64,000 nt of DNA, from contig NC_132904.1 of the NCBI RefSeq assembly GCF_047675955.1, forward strand, positions 65,839,435 to 65,903,434, written 5' to 3'. Shown here piece by piece: positions 24,871 to 36,760 of the stretch. The notes beneath the pieces were generated by a model. The model made no database searches, had not been told where the DNA came from, and saw only the letters and a list, made by a program, of their open reading frames with translations. This DNA comes from Chlorocebus sabaeus. Lineage: Eukaryota > Chordata > Mammalia > Primates > Cercopithecidae. A program made the translations under genes and the position numbers. Position 1 is the first letter of the stretch. Each line of letters opens with the position of its first letter.

Positions 24871-27800
24871 GTAAACATATACCACATGCTCATTGTATTT
24901 TTTAAAAAGAATATATTGAACAGTACTTTCTCATTTAGAAACTGTTTATTAAAATTTGTCATACACACAAAAAATTTAAAAATAAAACAAAGAACACCCA
25001 TATAGTCACATTCAACAATTGTAATTATTTTCTCATATTTTACAACCCTTTTCTGCATATAATTTCTTACTGAAACATTTTAAGGTAAATTACTGATGTC
25101 ATAATGCTTCACTCTAAATACTTAAGTATATATGCATCTAAAGAATATGTATTGTCACAATACAACCACTAATCTCTACCATATGTGTGCCTGTATGTAT
25201 AAATATCTTTGTGTGTTAATATTAAATTATTGAAGGAGTAGTTTTATCTATTCTATTCTCTATCTTATTCTGTATGAATCTACTATATACTATTATATAT
25301 TACAATATACTATATTTTATTACATGTGGATTAAAAATTTTACTAAAAATTCTTCATAAGTGGGGTTCTGAATTTTACATATTATCACATTAGGATGAAC
25401 AGAATGTTCAGATGTTTCCTGAGGAATGATGCTAAACTGGATTAATTGATAAAGGAAGTTATATCAAGATGTTTCCTTCATAAAGTTCTTTTTAGCTGCA
25501 CCTGCTTCCAAATATGATTACACTTTCTTATGAGTGGCCAAGTTTGTTTCATACCATCAGAGAAAATTTATCTAGGGATAAAATGGAGAGGAAAGAGAGG
25601 ACATATTCTTACAATGCCTGATGTTACATAAAGATAGAGTAAGTACAGAAAACATTGAAAACATAAGTATTCAGTTCAACAAATGTTCATAAAGTGATAA
25701 AATCCATATAACCATAACCCAATTCTAGAAACAGAACCAAAAACCCCATTTTGAAGATTAATTTTATATGTCAATTTGACTGAGCCAGGAGGTATCCAGA
25801 TATTTGGATAAATTTATTTTGGGGTGTGTCTGGGAGGTTATTTTTATATGGCATTAACATTTGAATTATAGACTAGATAAATTTGATCACCCTCCTACAA
25901 TGGATAGGCCTTAATCAGTCTATTGAAGGCCTGAATGGAATAAAAGGTTGAGCATCAAAGAGTTATTTTTTTCTGCCTAAATTTATTTGACCTAAGCCGT
26001 CAGTCTTCTCTTGCCTTTGGACTCCAACTTGAACGGGAATTTATACCATTGGTTCTCCTTTTCCTCAGATCCTTGGAATCAAACTGGAACTTGCACCATT
26101 GTCTCTTCTGTTTTTTGTTTGATTTGTGTGTTTGCGTGTGTCTATATATCTATCAATATATTTCCTATTGGTTCTATTGCTGTAGAGAACTCAGTTTAAA
26201 ACATCTATTATGCTCCTTTTCTTTGTAGTCTCTAGCTGCCAAACATAACCACTATCCAAGTTTCCATCACTATCAAATAATTTTACCTGGTTTTAATTTT
26301 ATATAAATGGAAGCATTACTGTATAGTTATATTTATATCTGATTTTTTAAAATTCAAACACGTATTTGAACGTAGTCATTACATTTAGCAACAGTTTGCT
26401 TATTTCCCCTGCTGTATGTTATTCTGCCATGTGGATGTACCACAGTTTATCTATCTGTTATGCTGTTTGCATTATAGTTGTTTCCACTTTAGGCCAGTGG
26501 CAGCCTCTAAAATGGCACCCACTGATTCTTACCTCCTACTATTGAGGTCCTTGTGTCATCTTCTCCCCTTAGGGGTGGGTTTAAGATATCAAAAGACTTC
26601 CAAAAGACTATGGATTTTGTTTTGAGAACCTTCTATACCTCTCTCAAGCTCACACATTTTGAGAAGAACTAACTGTGAGCTGCTTCATAAATAATATCAT
26701 AATGTTAGGAAATTATATATCCCTGACCAACAACCAGATAGGGTCTGAGGCCTTTCAATGACTATGTGTTTGGCCTGGAAGTACATGTCTGATGTGGAGG
26801 CCTGAGGTCACTGCAGCCCTGGTTGCCTCATACCTCTTACTTTATGATGTATTTGTTTTTGTCTTTTAAAAGTGACTAAGGCCTCCAGTAAAATTAAAAA
26901 TATAAATAGTAATAATTACTATCTCTTCTTTATTCCATACTTTGGGGAAAATATTTTACAATCTTTTCAATCATGATGTTTGCTATAGTGTGTCTTAGGA
27001 TTATGGGAACCATGTAGCTTTTCCTATTTATTCTTATGTCTTCTTGGTGAGGGAAGTTTTCCTAGGAATTTGTAGTTTGATGTCAAGTAGCAAATTCATT
27101 AAATTAATTTAAATAAAGTTATTCGTAATAACATTTACAAGTTACAAGGTATAGCTTGAAATTATTTTATCTGTTTTTCAGGATTGATATTGGTAAAGGC
27201 TTTTTAATTTGAGTAATTTTTTGAAAATTAGTATTGAAACTTGGTGAGTCTTTTTATTTTATGTTTGTTTTTCACTCCATTATTTTATTTCTACTTTTTA
27301 AATTTTTTGTATTTAATTTGCCATTTCATTCTTATCAGTTAGAATCTATATTAGATGACTAATTTCCAGCATTTCTTTTTCTCAGTTGGTGGATTTATAA
27401 GCTAGCTCTTTCTTTTATATGCAGCTGTGGTCTATGAGGCAAGTTTTTAGAAACTGACACTGTGAATATCTAATGTTTCACTTGCACTGTAACCAGTGAG
27501 ATATGTGAATAAGTAAATGGCTTATCTTTCACAGAAATCTGGTAAGGAAACCACGTTTGGAAGGGATGAAGGATTGATACTGTGATTTGCAAGAGAAATT
27601 ATAAAAGAGAATGAGAAAAGTGTCTTCAAAAGGTCTGTTTACATTGAATTATGGCATAGAAGTCCCACTAGGGCATTGAAGGGAGAGCAGCTAGCAAGAG
27701 TATGTTCCAGTGTTTTAAGACTCCTCCTTTTTGGATTTACTTTATTACTTATTCATTAAATAAATAATATTTATGCAACAACTACATGACAGAGACTGCC

Positions 27801-29824
27801 CTAGTGACTTGAGAAAAAACCATGAAAAAGAGCCATAGTCTCTGCCTTCATGGGACTACTATACCTACAAAATAAAAGAAAAATCAATGAATACAATATA
27901 ATTTCAAGAAGGTATAAATGTTAGAAATCTAAATAAAGCAGGCTAAGAAATTAGATTTGGAAAGTTTACCCTTTTAAATCCAATGGCCAGAAAAAACTTC
28001 TTTGAGGTCTAGATATTTGAGGAGAGATGAATGAAGCGTGAGAGCAAGACTTTGGAAAGTATTACAGGACAGTGTTCCAGGTTTTATGAATGGAAAAGGC
28101 AAAATCTCTGGGACAAAGGTGAGTTTAGAATTGAGAAATGGCATAAAGCACATGCCTGGGGTGGAGGGAAGAAAGCAGTGAGTGTCAAGAGATGGGTTTG
28201 AAGAGTAATTCCAGGGCAATAGACCTTAAAAACTATTCATTGAATACTGTGAATAAAGAGGGAAAAGAATTGAATGGATTAGTAAAATTTTCTTTCATGA
28301 AGTACATTTATCTGGAAAGTTGTTTAAATTGTAAACTTGAAGAATTTTATATGAATTACAGAAAGGGGCTTGGGAATAAATATTTCAAGATGCACAAGGA
28401 TGGAAGTGAGAGAGGCAAGCCCAAGGGTGGGAGAGAAAAAGAGAGGCAGAGACAGAGAGAGAAACGGTTGACTTACAGAGTAATGAAGAATGCAGAATAG
28501 GATCTGAGCTAATAATACAGATATTTGCCTGGAACTTTGAAATTTAATTTAAAAAGAAGAATCACATAAATTCTTATTGTTAAAAGAATTGATTATTTGG
28601 GAAAATGAAGAAATTTTGTTCTGTAGTCTCAGTGGAGAAGGAAACAGATTTTAAAATAAATTTCCGGTACCTTTTAATGAAGTTACATCTATGTCTCAGT
28701 TCCCATCTCAAAGGAATCAGGGTTTTAATAAATACATAAATACATTCTCCTTAGCAAATTAAATTGTACACACTCTAACAGATGCATGGGGCATTTCAAA
28801 ATGCTGCTTCTTAGAGATTTAGAGATCAAGGTTCAGGTGCAAAGTACATTAGGAGGGATGGAGAAAGGCTCTATAAAACATGTAAGGAGAGACAGAGGAC
28901 ATAGTACAAAGAGGGAATGCACAATCATACTCATGACGTCCCAAGACTACACATATTTGCCTACATACATATGTATGTGACCACACAAAAATTCACACAA
29001 AAAACCACCAGACTACAAAGCCAGCAAGGAAGGTGATGTGGTGCTGATATCCTGTATCAGTTTAGCTATTACTGTTTCTGACAACATATGTAGGTACCCA
29101 CATGTTGTAGGAAGAAGGTAAGAACTCCCTTTCAGTGTTTTTATTGAATAGTATTAGGTATAGTAAAGGTGATCAATAAATATATTTTTAAGGAATGTAA
29201 TCCTGAAGAAATGAATTATAAAGCATTGTCCTGAGGGATAGAGTTTTGTTTTTTTTTTAAATAAGATCCAGAGTTAAGGTGATGAAGAAGCTGATAAAGG
29301 AAATGAGGTTTGTTGCTGGAGCGAATGCCATCAGACTGGGAAACTAAGCAGATATAAAATGAGAATACATGCATTATCCCTTCTGCTTGCCCTCATCTGA
29401 CATCAGGCATGGAATGAGGTATGTATGTAGGTTGTGATGGAAGTGATTGGATTATGGCAAAGTAAAATGATTAAAGGTTGAGGAATTGGTTGCTGGATAT
29501 AATTTTCTGTACGGTCATTGTTTTGGGAGCTTAAAAAAGAGGAGGTTGTCTGGGACCTAGCTTTATTTCTGAACCCAACATGGATTGAGGAGTATACAAA
29601 TGCTGTTGCAATAATAGGTCAGTACACTGTTGTAGAATGATTAAGTGACTAGATTCCTTGAGAAATGTTGCTAGAGCCAGAAATGATATTTCTCAAAAAG
29701 GAGTTCCAGTTTTAAAACATTTTTGGAAAATCCACAGTGTGATAAATTGATTTTCATGATATAAGCCCAATTTAATGTTTACGAGTTTCTATGTACTCCT
29801 AAGAGTGACTGAGGTAGCAGATAC
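24871..29824. other. Copy 3 backbone, non-coding
   Basis: Aligns with 11,430-16,700 of copy 2. Includes the second copy of the old interspersed repeat at 25,750-26,100 and a GA-rich stretch at 28,395-28,470. Open frames are short and not shared with copy 2. No gene seen. Confidence 0.6.
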
Positions 29825-30240
29825 ATTTTTGTCAACTTTTGTTTTAGAATCAGGGCGTGCATGAACAGATTGTTTCAACTTTTGTTTTAGAATCAGGGGG
29901 TGCATGAATACGTTGCCACAAAGGTATATATTACATGAATCTGAGGTTTGGAGTACAAATGAATCCCTCACCAGGTAGTGAGTAGTGAGCATAGTACTCA
30001 ATAGGTAGTTTCTCAACCTTTTCCCCCTTCTACTTTTCTCCTCTCTACAAGTCTCCAGTATCTACTGTTCCCAGTCTGTCTATGTGTACTCAATCTTTAA
30101 CTCCCACTTATAAGTGAGAACATGTAGCATTTGTTTTTCTGTTTTACATTAGTTTGTTTAGTATAATGGCCTCCAGCTACATACATTTTGATCCAAAGAA
30201 AATTATTTAATTCTTTTTGCTTGGCTGTGTAGTATTCTAC
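29825..30240 (-). mobile_element. Old L1 3' end, antisense
   Basis: Reversed L1 3' UTR: ctcaccaggtagtgagtag, then cccacttataagtgagaac and the cttggctgtgtagtattct region. It interrupts the backbone, whose copy 2 counterpart near 16,700 is continuous. Confidence 0.75.
29832..29909. repeat. 43-bp tandem duplication
   Basis: The segment tcaacttttgttttagaatc starts at 29,832 and again at 29,875, and the two copies differ at a few positions. It lies at the start of the L1 fragment. Confidence 0.85.
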
Positions 30241-30456
30241 AGATATTTCCTAAGACTTAAAAGGCCATAGATACTAGAGTTTAGTGGACATTTTAGTGAG
30301 TCACTGTAAAAGGTAATGCAGAGGACCAAGATTCCAGGATTTTGTCCTGGCTGAACAATATGCTATTTTTTCCCCCTACTTTCTCCTAGTTATTTTCTAT
30401 ATAGGGAGTAAAAATTTTTTCTTATTTTTTTGAAGAAATGCTCTGTAAGTCATTCT

Positions 30457-30477
30457 GGTTTTGTTGTTGTTGTTTTG

Positions 30478-30508
<31 letters not shown>

Positions 30509-30791
30509 CCAAGATGGAGTCTCGCTGTGTTGCCAGGGTGGAGTGTAGTGGCGTGATCTGGGCTCACTGCAACTTCCGCCGCCTGGGTTCAAGCAATTCT
30601 CCTGCTTCAGCCTCCCAAGCAGCTGGGACTACAGATGTGTGCCACCAAGCCCAGCTAATTTTTGTATTTTTAGTAGAGACAGGGTTTCACCACATTGGCC
30701 AGGATGGTCTCGATCTCTTGACCTCATGATCCGCCCGCCTTGGTGTCCCAAAGTGCTGGGATTACAGGCGTGAGCCATCGCGCCTGGCCAA
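30457..30791 (-). mobile_element. Alu, antisense, with perfect target-site duplication
   Basis: Antisense Alu with a (GTTTT)n-type tail at the left. The 15-bp target duplication tctgtaagtcattct is perfect on both sides (30,442-30,456 and 30,792-30,806). The aligned position in copy 2 (about 17,030) is an empty site with a single copy. Confidence 0.97.
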
Positions 30792-31290
30792 TCTGTAAGT
30801 CATTCTTAAAGCCTAACTTTCTCCATGGAATTTCCATTGCCCCATCGTTACACCTACAATACTTGTGTGTTTCTTTCACAGCACTTGCAATACAGCTTTC
30901 AAACTTCTTCTTTGGAATTATATCTCTTTCTACATTGTGGTCTTTTTGAGAGTGTTTAACAGTTATTATTCAAATGAATGCTGGCAAATATAAGACCTCT
31001 TAGATATCTGATGTAATAAATTGTGAAGCATACCCTTCCACATCCCTTATGTATTATTTGCTAATTAAAGAAAGAATTGTGTCTTTTTCTTTGGCTTTCT
31101 CATTAGAGATCTGAGAATTTTAAAAATATTCTACCCAACTTCAATAACGTAGCCTCAAAAATCCAAGTTTACACAATTTGAGAGAATTTCCCTAATTTTC
31201 TCCCATTTCTGCTAGCCATCATTAACTTCAAATGGGTAAGTTGTTTTTCAGACACTTGCCTTGTCATGGGTTTAAAGTAAAATGTAGTGA

Positions 31291-32494
31291 TCTTTTTTTT
31301 TTTTTTTTTTTTTGTCATAGCACAATTCTTTACGAAATGTTTGTGATGATGCCGATGTAAACAAACATACTGCACTGCCAGTCCTATTAAACTATAGCCC
31401 ATATAAGGACGTGTACTACATAATATTTGATAATGATAATAAATATGTCTTGGGTTTATGTATTTACTATACTATACTATGCTTTTTATCTTTACTTTAG
31501 ATTATACTCCTTCTAGTTACATACAAAGAAAAATTAACCAAAAAACAGCCTCAGGTGCGTCCTTCAAGAGCTATTCCAGAAGAAGGCAGGGTTATAGATG
31601 ATAAGAGCTCCATGTGTGTTATCGCACGTAAAGGCCTTCCAGTGGAACAAGATGTGGAGGTAGAAGACAGGGATATTGGTAGGCTTAGACTAATGTGTAT
31701 GTCTGTGTCTTAGTTTTTAGCAAAAACTTTTATAAAGTAAAGTTTATAAAGTAAAAATAATAATAATAGGCCAGATGCAGAGGCTCACTCCTGTAATCCC
31801 AGCACTTTGGGAGGCCGAGGCGGGTGGATCATGAGGTCAGGAGTTTGAGACCAGCCTGGCCAATATGGTGACACCTCATTTCTACTAAAAATACAAACAT
31901 TAGCCAGGCGTGGTGGTTCGTGCCTGTAGTCCCAGCTACTTGGGAGGTTGAGGCAGGAGAATCGCCTGAACCCAGGAGATAGAGGTTGCAGTGGACTGAG
32001 ATCATGCTACTGCACTCCTCCAGCTTGGGTGACAGAGCAAGACTTCGTCTCAAAAAAATAAATAAATAATAAAATAAAATAATAGAAAAAAACTTACAAA
32101 CTAAGGATCTAAAATAGAAAATATTTTTTACAGTTGTACAATGTTTGTGTTTTAAACTATTATTATAAAAGAGACAAAAAGTTAAAAATATTTAATAGTT
32201 TATAAAGTAAAAATGTTACAGTAAGCTAAGCTTAATTTATTATTGAGGTACAAAAATATTTTGTATAAAGTTGGTGTACTCTAAGCATACTGTGTTTAAA
32301 AAGCCTACAGCAGTGGACAGTAATGTCCTAGGTGTTCACATTCACTCACCACTCACTCCCTGATTCACTCAGAACAACTTTCACTTCTGCAAGCTCTTTT
32401 ATAGTAAGCACCTTATACAGGTATGCCATTTAAAACCTTATATATATATTATTTTTATTGTAGTTTTTCTATGTTTAGGTATGTTTTTGTATAC
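31291..32494. mobile_element. Tigger-like DNA transposon fragment
   Basis: Outside the Alu, the sequence resembles a non-autonomous or decayed mariner/pogo-type (Tigger) element as I remember it: agctccatgtgtgttatcgc, ccttccagtggaacaagatg, then cctaggtgttcacattcactcac. I would guess Tigger4/Zombi, but the subfamily name is unsure. Neither terminal inverted repeat is present, so both ends are lost. It abuts the end of tandem copy 3 on the left and the retroviral env remnant on the right. Confidence 0.6.
31765..32086 (+). mobile_element. Alu, sense
   Basis: Full-length Alu from ggccagatgcagaggctc to agacttcgtctc with a short AAATAAATAAAT-type tail, inserted in the Tigger-like fragment. Confidence 0.95.
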
Positions 32495-32506
32495 TCTGGT
32501 GTAGAG

Positions 32507-33700
32507 CTAATCCAGCAACAGCGGCGGTGGAAGCAATTGCTACAAGTCCTATCACCGCGGTCATGATAATTCCAACCATCCTCCGACTGTGGTGGACAAG
32601 ATCTTGCATTACTTTGTAAATTTGAGTGACCCCAGCAGATTTACTCTAGGCACGTGTTAAGTTCTCAGGTAGTCAGGTTTCTTTTCTGGCTCTTAGTATA
32701 TATAAATCGGAATGAGACTCATTCCAATTATTATTCCACCAACTAGTATTTATACAACTTAAGAATGTACAAATGTCCATACAGTTAACTACCCCTGTAT
32801 AATTATCCCATTTAAAAATTCCTGTTAACAATAAATAAGGTTTTCTTACACATACAATAACATATCTAGAACTATTTCAATGCAAAGATATGTGGAAAGG
32901 GTTAGCAATATTAGTAGTAAGATTTAAGGACAGGGTTTCCAGTGAAAGTGAACATTAGTTTACCAGCAGCTAGCAACTTCCAAATATGACTTTGTATTTG
33001 TGAGGTATTAGCCAAATGTGGCATAGGGGCTGATAAACCACCATTATGCCAAATAATAGTTTCATTGCCATCTGCAGCGATGCTGTGATTACCTTTATGC
33101 CAATGCAGGTTGACCTGGCTGAATTTAGTTTAAAAATCTCCATGTACACTCCAATCTGTAACAAGGTATTTATGACTCTTCCCTTTTACTTCTAACAACA
33201 ATCGTGGCCCACTACTTCTACATCTAGTCCACTCTAGTTGGGAAACACTTCCGGACACATCAGGGATAGGGCATAAAGATAATGTACTTGGCAGAGTTTC
33301 ATTAAGTACTGCAGTATGATTACACTTAAAACTTTGAGCCACAATAATCATAGTAAAGACAGAGATATGACTATGGCTATAGCGAACAGCCCAAGCCTCA
33401 TGAGAAAGATGCAGACAATGTGGACTACTCCCAAGACATATAGGTAATCCTTCAACCCCAAATTGATATGAACTATTTACTGTGCCAGTGTCTAATTCAG
33501 GATCCTGGTTTAAAAAAGGCGATGGCATCCAAGCAGTGTCATTAGTAAATACTGGGACTTTTCTGTCTCCCCAGGCCACACCTTGATATAAGGGTGGAAA
33601 AGGAATATAAGCCCAGTATGTAAATTCTCCAGCCATTACCTGACAATTTACTATGGCCAGCATAGCCAGGAATAAAGTCAGTGGGGTTTTGGGCTGCCCA
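32507..33700 (-). pseudogene. env remnant of the HML-type provirus
   Basis: The signal-peptide-like start and surface subunit are open for 177 codons (33,130-33,663) with several N-x-S/T sequons. An in-frame stop follows, the same frame continues open to about 32,915, and then come many stops. At 32,510-32,590 a hydrophobic run ending VAGLALHQS resembles the TM fusion peptide of HML envelopes. It is cut off there by the Tigger-like sequence. Confidence 0.8.
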
Positions 33701-33718
33701 GCTTGTTGAACAACCCCT

Positions 33719-34735
33719 TCAGCTTTCTGAGTAAGCTTCTTCAGTTGACCCCATGTCGGGGGCTCCGCACATCAAGTCCCGAAAGTGAGTGTTCTCTGAG
33801 CGCTCAGACTCAGCTCCTGAAATTCCTTGAGGAATTCTTCGGATCAGCTCCTCTTTGCCATGGCACTGTTTCAACCATCGAAATGGAAACCACTCGTCTG
33901 TGGCGCCTGTACGGATAAGAGCATAGCCTCTGCCCCATTGTAAAACTTTTCCTTTTAAATATTTCCCTTGTAATGAAGGATAATACGCCCACAGATTACT
34001 GTTTTGCAGCTTTTCTAAAGGCTGTTGAAAATGTTTCACCGCTGCAGACTGCTGTAATTGGCGCCAATGGTTGAGAAAATTTAAAGTAAAAAGGGCTTTC
34101 AGAATTTGATGTTTTGGGGAATCTCGCCCATCTCCCCCTTTTTGTTTTAAAAGTTGTAATTTTAAGGTATCATTGGCTCTTTCAATGATTGCTTGATCTT
34201 GACTGTTAAATAGAATACCAGTGGAATGACGAATATGGTATAAAGAAAGAAAGGCAGCCAATTTACGAGAGCAATAAGCAGGGGCATTATCAGTTTTTAG
34301 TTCAGCAGGAACTCCCATAACCGCAAAGCAAGTAAGTAAATGAGTAATAACAGAGTCAGCCTTTTCAGAAGGCAATGGTGTAGCCCATTGGAAATGTGAC
34401 CAGGTATCAATTGTATGATGAACATATTTTAAACGACCAAAAGAAGGAACGTAAGTTACATCTATTTGCCAAATTTGATTTTGTTGAGGGCCTCGAGGAT
34501 TAATACCTGGACTTTAAAAAGGTGCAATAATAGGAGCACAAGATGGGCAGCCTCTGACAATAGCTTGGGCTTGATGGCGTGTTATAGAAAATTGTCGTTG
34601 TAATCCTAAACTATTAGTATGATGTAGTTGGTGCTCATCCTGAGCCCGTTGGACACTTCCAATAAGTAAGGAATCAATCTGGTTATTCCCAAAAGTTAAA
34701 GGTCCTGGCAACGCCGAATGGAAGCGAATATGAGT
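33719..34735 (-). pseudogene. Integrase remnant (pol) of the HML-type provirus
   Basis: The N-terminal zinc-binding part shows paired His (HQLHH) and CPSC. The catalytic core has D in WQIDVTY, D in KTDNAPAY, and E in AIIERAN, with 35 residues between the second D and the E (the DD35E arrangement). One in-frame TAA at about 34,514 separates the zinc domain from the core; the core and C-terminal part are then open for 218 codons. Reverse transcriptase and RNase H are absent. Confidence 0.85.
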
Positions 34736-34739
34736 GATG

Positions 34740-34960
34740 ACTGATTCAAATGGGTATTGAGAAATTTTGAGTTATCTGATGTTCAGTATCCAGCTTTTCC
34801 AGTACTACCGAAACCTCCTTGACAAGACACATCTCTAGATAAGAAAGGAAAAAAAAGGCAATAAAAGCAATTGTGCAATACGTTCCCCTGCCTCTAGGCA
34901 CATAAATTGTGAGACTTGTACCATAATAAAGTATTGTGGTAGGCCTGTATTGTAATTGTT
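34740..34960 (-). pseudogene. dUTPase/protease remnant
   Basis: On the - strand, a stretch ending AGERIAQLLLLPF matches the C-terminal dUTPase motif found upstream of protease in betaretroviruses. A short GGFGSTG segment resembling the protease N-terminus follows in another frame. The rest of both domains is gone; integrase sequence comes directly after. Confidence 0.6.
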
Positions 34961-35099
34961 GGGGCCCCAAGCCTGCGGGCCCCGGTTCCCATTTCCCGGG
35001 AGGGGTGACAATAAATTTCCACTCTTATCAGTTTTTGAATGACATTCATTAGTCCAAAGTCGACTTTTTTCACATTGTTTGCACTCCCCAGAAGGTAAC

Positions 35100-36200
35100 T
35101 TTTTCTCTTTAGTAGTCAGGAAGCCCAGTTTTTTTTTGGGCATTCTTTCTTAAAATGACAGGGTTTCCCACATTGAAAACATACACCTGTTTAGAATTAC
35201 TCTTTAAGGCCTTAGAAAGTGCTCCGGTGAACAATTGAGCTTTGTAAATAGCTCCTCCAATGCCTGCACAAGCCCGAATATACTCATCTAAATTAGATCC
35301 ACTGGCCTTTAAAGGTCTTAATAATTTTTGTTGCAGCTTTCATTTCTTTCAAAAATTTAAATTGTAGGGCTTTAAAAGTCATATTCTGGCCACCGTTTGG
35401 GAACTGAGCATTGGGGCTGAAAGCAGCCCGTGTTATTGGGAATAGATTTAATTCCTCGAAATCATCCTTTTCCTTCGATTCCTTCTTTTCTCCTACAGGA
35501 GGAAAAGGCACAGAGAAAACCTGACCTGACATAGGAAAAGAGGTTGGAGGTGGAGGCAAAGGGAAATCTTTTTCCAAAGGAGCAGAAGGGAAGGTAACAG
35601 GGAAGGCTCGTGGCAGAGAGATAGGAGAAACAGGAGCAGCGGCACCTTGCAATTTTAACAACTGTTGTAACATCTCTACAATACGCTGCAAATCAGAATT
35701 TCCTTCAGATGAAGGAGGCATTAGCTCTTTTTCCAATTCCTTGTCCTCAGCAACCAGGGCGTAAATATGTTTCTCTCTAGGATCATTCCTCTCTAAAGCT
35801 TCAGATGCCTCACCTCCTGTGGCAGTATTGCCATGCTCTGAGTCAGTTTCAAGTAACTCTAATGTCTAAGTAATGGAACTACACAAAGTCCACAAAGTCA
35901 GAGGCATCATTTGCCCTCGCTGATGAGCTCGACGCAGGACTTTAACCACTTGTAACCATTCCTTTCAATTTAACTGCAGTTTGGTTTGATATTGAAACCA
36001 ATAACAATGTTGTCCAACATGGGCAAACAATCACTTCAAAGTCTTTTCTTTTACTTCTACTCCTATAGACATCAACAGTCTCTGGAGTAACCACAAATAT
36101 TCAGAGGCCAGAGAGGTGGAATTCCCCCTAATTTTCCCGTGGGTCCCCCTTTCTTTATTTACCTGCCCAGGGTGTTCCCCCTCCAGTTCCTTGCTCTCGT
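35100..36200 (-). pseudogene. gag remnant of the HML-type provirus
   Basis: Encoded the structural polyprotein. The matrix region lies near 36,000-36,150 with an ACG where the start ATG would be and several stops. A proline-rich stretch and the capsid start (35,293-35,736) form the longest open piece (147 codons). The capsid middle is deleted. The capsid end (a GIGGA-containing stretch) lies in a different frame. In the nucleocapsid, one CCHC finger is intact in form (CFQCGKPCHFKKEC), and a second has lost its His (CKQCEKSRLWTNEC). Confidence 0.8.
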
Positions 36201-36230
36201 GGAGCCATGGACTCTGCTCACTGTGCCAGA

Positions 36231-36564
36231 TGTTGGGGTCCACGTATTTCCTAAATAAAGGAATGAACACACAAGACAACACAGGATGAGACAAACATGG
36301 TGGCCACTCCAAACGACATGCTCTGCTTTATTTTATACAGTCATTTGTGGAATGTTGCCAAATCACAAGACACATTGTTGTTTCTCTGACCGTTCCCTGA
36401 CTTTCTGGATTTTCAAAATGTTTACACATAAATCAGCTCCCAGGGTCTACTGTTTGCAGCTGGCTCCTTTGTCCTCCCTGTTTGCAGGGAAGGAACACCC
36501 TGCTTCGTTTGCAAGAGCAGGACTTATCGGGAACATCTCATTTATGAGTACGTAGTCCTCTACA
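36231..36564 (-). repeat. 5' LTR of the HML-type provirus
   Basis: On the - strand it runs TGTAGAGG... to ...CCCCAACA, about 334 bp; a shorter version starting at 36,540 is also possible. A TATAAAATAAAGCAGAG segment near 36,325 looks like combined TATA and polyadenylation signals. Right after it on the - strand comes tctggcacagtgagcagag, where a primer-binding site should be. It begins TGG as required but does not fit a lysine tRNA. Confidence 0.65.
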
Positions 36565-36565
36565 C

Positions 36566-36760
36566 CAGGGCCTGTCATGGGGTGGGGGGCTGGGGGAGGG
36601 ATAGCATTAGGAGAAATACCTAATGTAAATGGCGAGTTGGTGGGTGCAGCAAACCAACATGGCACATGTGTACCTACCTATGTAACAAACCTGCACGTTG
36701 TGCCCATGTGCCCTAGAACTTAGAGTATAATTTTTAAAAAAGGGGGGCATGTAAGGTAAA
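36566..36760 (+). mobile_element. L1 3' tail
   Basis: Sense L1 3' UTR end (G-rich tract, aggagaaatacctaatg, aacatggcacatgtg) with an A-rich tail. Its 5' end coincides with the LTR edge. Confidence 0.85.

Larger units (their letters stand above)
20206..31290 (+). repeat. Tandem OR block, copy 3 (OR missing)
   Basis: Begins downstream of the second OR and repeats copy 2 in order. The end (about 29,200-31,280) matches the upstream flanks of both ORs. The match breaks off at a T tract near 31,290, about 1.7 kb (by comparison with copy 2) before an OR start would be expected. Tigger-like DNA follows. Private insertions are the L1s at 21.0, 22.9 and 29.8 kb and the Alu elements at 23.4, 24.2 and 30.5 kb. 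Confidence 0.75.
32495..36564 (-). mobile_element. Endogenous betaretrovirus-like provirus (HERV-K/HML superfamily), internally deleted
   Basis: On the - strand the order is 5' LTR, gag, a dUTPase/protease remnant, integrase, env, and then an abrupt end at the TM fusion-peptide region. No 3' LTR follows. Missing parts are the middle of the capsid, most of dUTPase and protease, all of reverse transcriptase and RNase H, most of the TM subunit, and the 3' LTR. The zinc-finger, integrase and env features are of class II (HML) type. HML-5 (LTR22) would be my guess from the LTR, but I could not verify it. All reading frames are broken. Confidence 0.85.

Noticed and set aside
33719..34375. Open frame of 218 codons on the - strand as a possible domesticated integrase
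   Set aside because: It has the DD35E residues, but the frame is separated from its zinc domain by a stop and sits in a heavily deleted provirus; nothing suggests selection.
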